Source: Dysgonamonadaceae bacterium (GTDB taxonomy: Bacteria > Bacteroidota > Bacteroidia > Bacteroidales > Azobacteroidaceae). From it: 10,305 bases of DNA. Numbering within the stretch: the first letter of the stretch is position 1; the number at the start of each line of letters is the position of its first letter. The notes beneath the pieces are model-generated. The model was not told the origin of the DNA and did no database searches. It saw nothing but the letters and a program-made list of their open reading frames with translations. The translations under genes and the position numbers were made by a program. The DNA lies in contig JAITAH010000199.1 in NCBI GenBank assembly GCA_031284225.1, positions 1 through 10,305 on the forward strand. The letters run 5' to 3'. Shown piece by piece: positions 5,560 through 10,305 of this stretch.

Positions 5560-8517
5560 ATGGATAAAAAGATTGCTTTGGTATTAGAAAACGGAACAAT
5601 ATTTCATGGATATTCCTTTGGTTATGAAGCTTCTGCCGCCGGTGAAGTCGTTTTCAATACCGCAATGGTCGGCTATCCCGAAAGCCTGACAGACCCTTCG
5701 TATTCAGGACAAATTCTGACAGTAACTTATCCTTTAGTAGGTAATTACGGTGTTCCCGAAGATCGTAGAGTGAACGGCCTTTCCGAATTTTACGAATCGG
5801 AAAAAATACAGGTCAGCGGTCTTATTATTTCGGAATATTCGCACGATTACAGTCATTGGAATGCATGCAAAAGCTTGGGCGATTGGCTGAAAGAACACAA
5901 AGTGCCGGGCATTTACGGCATCGATACGCGCGCTTTAACGAAGCTGATCCGGGAAAAAGGATCGATGCTGGGAAGAATTGAGATATCCGGCGATGATGCT
6001 GCATCCTCTCCCGCACTCCAAGCCCCTTTTACTGACCCCAATCTGGAAAATTTAGTGGCCAAAGTCAGTTGCAAAGAAATTATCCGCTACGGAAGCGGTT
6101 CCAAAACGGTGGTGCTGGTCGATTGCGGCGTGAAACACAATATCATCCGTTGTTTGTTGAAAAAAGACGTGAATATCATCCGTGTACCCTGGAATTACGA
6201 TTTCAATCAACTGGAATACGACGGACTGTTTATTTCCAACGGGCCGGGCGACCCGCAACACTGCCAAATTACCGTCGAACATATCCGGGAAGCCATGCGC
6301 CGAGGAAAACCGATTACCGGTATCTGTATGGGCAATCAACTGTTGGGAATGGCGGCCGGAGCCACTACTTATAAATTGAAATACGGACACCGCAGCCATA
6401 ACCAGCCGGTGCAAATGTACGGAACCTCTCACTGTTTTATCACTTCGCAGAACCACGGGTATGTAATCGACACGTCTCAGTTGGGCGAAGATTGGGAATT
6501 ACTTTTCACCAATATGAACGACGGGTCGAACGAAGGCATCCGCCACAAAACGCAGCCGTGGTTTTCGGCGCAATTCCATCCCGAAGCCGCTTCCGGCCCG
6601 ACGGATACGGAATTTCTGTTCGACATGTTTATCGACAATATGCAACGTTCCGGAGGCACGAAAAAGGAAACTCCTATGCAATCTGCTCCCCCTGCCGAGC
6701 GCCCTCGAAAAGTTCTCCTCTTAGGTTCCGGCGCATTGAAAATCGGAGAAGCCGGCGAATTCGACTACTCCGGCTCCCAAGCATTGAAGGCATTGAAAGA
6801 AGAAGGTATTGAAACCGTTCTAATCAATCCCAATATCGCCACGGTGCAAACTTCCGAAGGAGTGGCGGATAAGATTTATTTTCTTCCGGTTACGCCTTTC
6901 TTCGTGGAAAAAGTGATTGAAAAGGAGCGTCCCGATGGAATTCTGTTGTCTTTCGGCGGACAGACGGCGCTGAATTGCGGAGTAGCTTTGTATGAATCGG
7001 GCGTTTTTGAAAAATACAATGTGCAAGTAATGGGAACGCCGGTGCAATCGATCATCGATACCGAAGACAGGGAACTGTTTGTCAAAAAATTAGACCAAAT
7101 CAACGTCAAAACCATCAAGAGCGTGGCGGTAGAATCTATTGCCGATGCTCACAAGGCGGCGGCGGAATTAGGTTATCCCATCATTGTCCGGGCGGCATAC
7201 GCTTTGGGGGGATTGGGCAGCGGCTTTTGCAACCATCCCGATGAACTGCAAACGCTGGCCGAAAAAGCTTTCAATTATTCCAGTCAGCTATTGATCGAAA
7301 AATCGTTGAAAGGCTGGAAAGAAATCGAATACGAAGTGGTTCGCGATCGGCACGATCACTGTATCACGGTTTGTAACATGGAAAATTTCGACCCGCTGGG
7401 CATCCATACGGGCGAAAGCATCGTCGTGGCGCCTTCGCAAACGCTCACCAATCAGGAATATCATAAACTGCGGGAACTGGCCATCCGCATCATCCGCCAC
7501 ATCGGCATTGTGGGCGAATGTAATGTGCAATACGCCTTCGATACGGTTTCGGAAGACTATCGCGTTATCGAAGTCAACGCCCGCCTGAGCCGGTCTTCGG
7601 CTCTGGCATCCAAGGCGACCGGCTATCCGCTGGCATTTATTGCCGCCAAACTCGCCCTGGGTTACGGTTTGCAGGATCTGAAAAATTCTGTTACGAAAAC
7701 CACTACCGCTTTCTTCGAGCCGGCGCTGGATTATATTGTGTGTAAAATTCCCCGTTGGGATTTGGGCAAATTTCACGGCGTATCGCAGGAAATCGGGTCG
7801 AGCATGAAAAGCGTCGGCGAAGTAATGTCTATCGGCCGCAGTTTCGAGGAAGTGATTCAGAAAGGTTTGCGGATGATTGCCCAGGGAATGCACGGCTTTG
7901 TCGCCAACAAGGATCTGGAAGTGGCCGACATCGACAAAGCCCTGTCCGAACCGACCGATAAACGAATCTTCATCATTGCCCAAGCATTGGAAGCCGGCTA
8001 TTCGATCGACCGTATCCACGAATTGACCAAGATCGATTTGTGGTTTCTGCAAAAACTGCAATTGATCCATCAAACCGCTAAAGCCATCGGGCAGTACCAT
8101 TCGATTCAGGATTTGCCGGAAGAATTATTGAGAACGGCCAAGCAGAAAGGTTTTTCCGATTTCCAGATTACCAAGCTCATCTACAAAAATTCCGATACGG
8201 CAACGGACGAAAAACCGGCGCTCCGCCAATTGCGGAAAGAGAAAGGCATTGTTCCGGTAGTGAAACAAATCGATACCCTGGCCGCCGAATATCCGGCGCA
8301 AACCAACTATTTGTATCTGACTTACAACGGTATCGAAAACGACGTCCGCTATTGGGGCGATCAGCGTTCGGTGATCGTACTCGGTTCGGGCGCTTACCGC
8401 ATCGGCAGCAGCGTGGAATTTGACTGGTGTTCGGTCAATGCCTTAGAAACGATCCGAAAACGGGGCTGGCGAGGCGTGATGATTAATTACAATCCCGAAA
8501 CGGTTTCGACCGATTAA
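5560..8517 (+). CDS. carAB: Fused carbamoyl-phosphate synthase CarA-CarB, 5' part up to an internal TAA
   Basis: This enzyme makes carbamoyl phosphate from glutamine, bicarbonate and 2 ATP, feeding pyrimidine and arginine synthesis. Residues 1 to about 366 are the glutaminase (CarA), with nucleophile Cys256 in GICMGNQLLG and His340/Glu342 in QFHPEAASGP. After a linker of about 15 residues (GGTKKETPMQSAPPAERP), with no stop, the CarB synthetase starts at Lys384 (KVLLLGSGALKIGEAGEFDY). The first ATP-grasp half has VRAAYALGGLGSGF, MENFDPLGIHTGES and EVNARLSRSSALASK. The second half begins at about 938 (VIVLGSGAYRIGSSVEFDW). The frame ends at TAA 8515-8517 after NYNPETVSTD, where the family has Tyr. 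Sequence and fusion resemble the CPS part of eukaryotic CAD. An internal Met373 could be an alternative CarB start. Alone this piece lacks most of the second ATP site. Confidence 0.93.
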   Translation: MDKKIALVLENGTIFHGYSFGYEASAAGEVVFNTAMVGYPESLTDPSYSGQILTVTYPLVGNYGVPEDRRVNGLSEFYESEKIQVSGLIISEYSHDYSHWNACKSLGDWLKEHKVPGIYGIDTRALTKLIREKGSMLGRIEISGDDAASSPALQAPFTDPNLENLVAKVSCKEIIRYGSGSKTVVLVDCGVKHNIIRCLLKKDVNIIRVPWNYDFNQLEYDGLFISNGPGDPQHCQITVEHIREAMRRGKPITGICMGNQLLGMAAGATTYKLKYGHRSHNQPVQMYGTSHCFITSQNHGYVIDTSQLGEDWELLFTNMNDGSNEGIRHKTQPWFSAQFHPEAASGPTDTEFLFDMFIDNMQRSGGTKKETPMQSAPPAERPRKVLLLGSGALKIGEAGEFDYSGSQALKALKEEGIETVLINPNIATVQTSEGVADKIYFLPVTPFFVEKVIEKERPDGILLSFGGQTALNCGVALYESGVFEKYNVQVMGTPVQSIIDTEDRELFVKKLDQINVKTIKSVAVESIADAHKAAAELGYPIIVRAAYALGGLGSGFCNHPDELQTLAEKAFNYSSQLLIEKSLKGWKEIEYEVVRDRHDHCITVCNMENFDPLGIHTGESIVVAPSQTLTNQEYHKLRELAIRIIRHIGIVGECNVQYAFDTVSEDYRVIEVNARLSRSSALASKATGYPLAFIAAKLALGYGLQDLKNSVTKTTTAFFEPALDYIVCKIPRWDLGKFHGVSQEIGSSMKSVGEVMSIGRSFEEVIQKGLRMIAQGMHGFVANKDLEVADIDKALSEPTDKRIFIIAQALEAGYSIDRIHELTKIDLWFLQKLQLIHQTAKAIGQYHSIQDLPEELLRTAKQKGFSDFQITKLIYKNSDTATDEKPALRQLRKEKGIVPVVKQIDTLAAEYPAQTNYLYLTYNGIENDVRYWGDQRSVIVLGSGAYRIGSSVEFDWCSVNALETIRKRGWRGVMINYNPETVSTD

Positions 8518-8520
8518 GAC

Positions 8521-9909
8521 ATGTGCGACCGGCTCTATTTCGACGAACTGACTTACGAACGGGTCATGGATATTATCGAGCTGGAAAATCCGCACGGGGT
8601 TGTCCTCTCGACCGGCGGACAAATCCCGAACAATCTGGCGCTTTCGCTCGACAAAGCCGGCGTCCCCATTCTGGGAACCACCGCCGCCAACATCGACAAT
8701 GCCGAAGACCGGCATAAATTCTCGTCCATGCTCGACCGGCTGGGCATCGACCAGCCGCGCTGGAAAGAGTTAACTTCGCTGTCCGATATCCACGCTTTTG
8801 TCGAAGAAGTCGGTTTTCCGGTGCTGGTGCGTCCGTCGTATGTTCTTTCGGGCGCGGCGATGAATGTCTGCTCCAATCCGGCAGAATTGACGACCTTCCT
8901 GAAATTGGCGGCCAATGTTTCGCAAAAACACCCCGTCGTGGTGAGCGAGTTTATCCAGAACGCCAAAGAAATCGAAATCGACGCTGTCGCCAATCAGGGC
9001 GAAATCATTACTTACGCCATTTCGGAGCACATCGAATTTGCCGGCGTTCACTCCGGCGATGCCACCATCCAATTTCCGCCGCAACGCCTTTATGTAGAAA
9101 CTGTTCGGAAAGTCAAACGGGTGGCGCGGGGCATTGCGCAGGCCTTGCAGATTACAGGCCCGTTCAATATCCAGTTTTTGGCGAAAGACAACGAAATCAA
9201 GGTGATCGAATGTAACCTGCGGGCTTCGCGAAGTTTCCCCTTTGTTTCCAAAATTCTGAAACTCAACTTTATCGAACTGGCTACCCGCATCATGCTGGGC
9301 GAAGAAGTGGAAAAACCCCACAAAAACGAATTCGATCTGGACTATGTGGGCATCAAAGCCTCGCAATTTTCTTTCTCCCGCCTGCAAAAAGCCGATCCGG
9401 TGCTGGGCGTGGACATGGCTTCGACCGGCGAAGTCGGTTGCATCGGCGACGATTACTACGAAGCGGTGCTCAAATCGATGCTCTCGGTCGGAATGAGGAT
9501 TCCGAAAAAGAATGTGCTGATTTCCAGCGGCGAACTGCGGTCGAAAGTCGATCTGCTCGAATCGTGCCGCCTTCTGCAAGAAAACGGCTATACGATTTAC
9601 GCCACCGAGGGAACGCATAAATTCTTGCGCGACAATCAAATCCCGTCCATTCATGTAGCCCAACCGAGCGAAAGCGGACAGCCCAATGCGCTGGATATGA
9701 TTCGCGAAAAGCAAATCGACCTCGTAGTTAACATCCCTAAAAACCTGACGGCAGGCGAATTGTCCAACGGCTATAAAATCCGGCGGGGAGCGATCGATTT
9801 CAATGTTCCGCTCTTCACCAACTCTCGCTTAGCGGCGGCGTTTATTTATGCGTTTTGTGAAATCGACATGAATAAAATTCCCATTAAGAGTTGGGACGAA
9901 TATAAATAG
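8521..9909 (+). CDS. carB: Carbamoyl-phosphate synthase CarB, 3' part after the internal stop
   Basis: The frame is the same as the preceding part and continues exactly where the family continues: D-MCDRLYFDELTYERVMD. It contains the rest of the second ATP-grasp domain, which phosphorylates carbamate. VRPSYVLSGAAMNV, the VHSGDAT loop and ECNLRASRSFPFVSK are all intact. From about residue 331 (NVLISSGELRSK) to the end is the MGS-like allosteric domain, with VVNIPKN, IRRGAIDFNVPLFTN and the C-terminus. With the stop read through, the whole gene would be 1449 codons, close to the CPS portion of CAD. No frameshift or further stop is seen. If the TAA is real, this piece could only be made by reinitiation at ATG 8521, 3 nt after the stop. 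It lacks the start of its ATP-grasp fold, so independent function is doubtful. Confidence 0.92.
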   Translation: MCDRLYFDELTYERVMDIIELENPHGVVLSTGGQIPNNLALSLDKAGVPILGTTAANIDNAEDRHKFSSMLDRLGIDQPRWKELTSLSDIHAFVEEVGFPVLVRPSYVLSGAAMNVCSNPAELTTFLKLAANVSQKHPVVVSEFIQNAKEIEIDAVANQGEIITYAISEHIEFAGVHSGDATIQFPPQRLYVETVRKVKRVARGIAQALQITGPFNIQFLAKDNEIKVIECNLRASRSFPFVSKILKLNFIELATRIMLGEEVEKPHKNEFDLDYVGIKASQFSFSRLQKADPVLGVDMASTGEVGCIGDDYYEAVLKSMLSVGMRIPKKNVLISSGELRSKVDLLESCRLLQENGYTIYATEGTHKFLRDNQIPSIHVAQPSESGQPNALDMIREKQIDLVVNIPKNLTAGELSNGYKIRRGAIDFNVPLFTNSRLAAAFIYAFCEIDMNKIPIKSWDEYK

Positions 9910-9959
9910 GCCTCTGCCTCTGCCGGTAGCGGAAAAATAGGAATTTTTATTACGATTTT

Positions 9960-9989
9960 TTGCATTTAAAAAAATAATCCGTATCTTCG
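9960..9989 (+). promoter_or_regulatory. Candidate promoter downstream of carAB
   Basis: TTG (9960-9962) and TATCTTCG (9982-9989) are 19 nt apart. This is the Bacteroidota layout with one mismatch in TAnnTTTG. The predicted start is near 9996. It points into the hairpin- and repeat-rich stretch at the right edge, suggesting that this stretch is transcribed. Confidence 0.45.
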
Positions 9990-10017
9990 TGCCTGAAAAT
10001 AAAAGGTTTATCCCTTA

Positions 10018-10305
10018 ATGGCAAACGATTTTCATACGAATATCCCGCAAAGCGGCCGCCCGGCAAACCGGAGGACGGCGCGCTTTACCGCTGGGGAATT
10101 TTCTGAAATCAATAATTTTATCCTCATTCAATGTTGCGTAAATCAAAGGATTGCTACGCCTTTGATACTATGCTTTCCGGAAATATGCGGGGACTTCCCC
10201 GCGGTATTCGGGGAGTCCCCCGCAGCATTCGGGGAGTCCCCCGCAGCATTCGGGGAGTCCCCCGCAGCATTCGGGGAGTCCCCCGCAGCATTCGGGGAGT
10301 CCCCC
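10018..10305 (+). CDS. Open frame with heptapeptide repeat, running off the window; may not be a gene
   Basis: An ATG about 22 nt after the predicted transcription start, preceded by AAAGG 13 nt upstream, opens a frame of 96 codons that does not stop before the window ends. The N-terminal part (MANDFHTNIPQSGRP...) resembles no family I know and has no signal peptide. From codon 58 the 21-bp DNA repeat is translated in frame as GDFPAVF and then repeated GESPAAF. Because the unit is a multiple of three, any stop-free frame would stay open through the array, so openness there is weak evidence. The first 50 codons cover two strong hairpins. It may be a repeat protein, or a non-coding repeat region that happens to be open. 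Confidence 0.25.
   Translation, partial: MANDFHTNIPQSGRPANRRTARFTAGEFSEINNFILIQCCVNQRIATPLILCFPEICGDFPAVFGESPAAFGESPAAFGESPAAFGESPAAFGESP
10049..10086 (+). other. Strong nested hairpin, possible structured RNA
   Basis: The arms pair as AAAGCG/CGCTTT (10049-10054 with 10081-10086), GCCG/CGGC (10055-10058 with 10076-10079) and CCGG/CCGG (10060-10063 with 10068-10071). The loop is CAAA. That is 14 base pairs, 11 of them G-C, interrupted only by small bulges. It lies about 50 nt downstream of the candidate promoter. I do not recognise it as a known RNA family; a leader RNA element, small RNA or repeat part are all possible. No T-run follows, so it is not an intrinsic terminator. Confidence 0.55.
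10142..10166. repeat. 8-bp perfect inverted repeat before the tandem array
   Basis: ATCAAAGG (10142-10149) and CCTTTGAT (10159-10166) are exact reverse complements around a 9-nt loop. It stands 22 bp before the GC-rich tandem repeats. There is no T-run, so it is not an obvious terminator. Together with the upstream hairpin and the array it makes this edge a palindrome-dense intergenic stretch. Confidence 0.6.
10189..10305. repeat. 21-bp GC-rich tandem repeat array, cut by the window end
   Basis: Unit 1 (10189-10209) is a diverged copy with 4 differences. Units 2 to 5 (10210-10293) are identical copies of GGGGAGTCCCCCGCAGCATT plus C. A sixth is cut at 12 bp by the window edge. Each unit contains CGGGG-AGTC-CCCCG across its junction, a 5-bp hairpin with a 4-nt loop. 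The identity of the inner copies suggests recent expansion. There are no unique spacers, so it is not a CRISPR array. The length is a multiple of three, giving GESPAAF in the plus-strand frame. Confidence 0.95.

Noticed and set aside
7288..8100. 270-codon minus-strand open frame opposite carB
   Set aside because: Antisense shadow of the synthetase domain, with no recognisable motifs or start signals.
8515..8517. TAA reassigned as a sense codon in this organism
   Set aside because: ispG, metK, amtB and glnK all end with TAA in the window, so TAA is a normal stop here.
10189..10305. CRISPR array
   Set aside because: The units abut directly with no unique spacers and are only 21 bp; it is a simple tandem repeat.

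Overview
The window looks like chromosomal DNA of a Bacteroidota bacterium, most likely of the order Bacteroidales. Three things point there. Several genes are preceded by TAnnTTTG-type -7 promoter boxes, some with a TTG about 20 nt upstream. Start codons mostly lack a strong Shine-Dalgarno sequence. The protein families (421-residue MetK, signal-peptide-bearing Amt, divergent P-II, CAD-like carbamoyl-phosphate synthase) also fit. These are core metabolic genes with one dead insertion sequence and one repeat-rich stretch at the right edge.

Layout. 1-159 (+) is the C-terminal end of ispG (isoprenoid synthesis). It converges with metK (180-1445, -), S-adenosylmethionine synthetase. The metK leader holds a probable SAM-II (metA-type) riboswitch at the very 5' end of the transcript and an intrinsic-terminator hairpin just before the start codon, which suggests feedback by its own product. 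1730-2331 (+) is a decayed IS630-family transposase with a nonsense codon, a frameshift and a lost 3' half. 2477-3303 (+) is a two-gene unit: a flavodoxin and a small CxxC protein of unknown function, overlapping by ATGA. Two hairpin terminators follow, the second one shared with the opposing genes.

3486-5296 (-) is a nitrogen module, P-II protein followed after 8 bp by an ammonium transporter. Its leader carries a five-copy TAAAT microsatellite and a perfect 11-bp inverted repeat. Divergent from it, 5560-9909 (+) encodes a fused carbamoyl-phosphate synthase: the glutaminase (CarA) and synthetase (CarB) are joined in one reading frame and resemble the CPS part of eukaryotic CAD. The frame is broken by one TAA where the family has a conserved tyrosine (VSTD-Y-DMCDRLYF). 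The gene is therefore either freshly inactivated, split in two, or carries a sequencing error.

9910-10305 has no confident gene. It holds a plausible promoter, a strong nested hairpin, a second 8-bp hairpin and the start of a 21-bp GC-rich tandem array running off the window. An open frame crosses all of it.

Several of the genes sit at metabolic control points: SAM supply with its own sensor, ammonium uptake with its P-II regulator, and a glutamine-consuming enzyme that starts pyrimidine and arginine synthesis. The nitrogen unit and carAB share one 263-bp divergent regulatory region.
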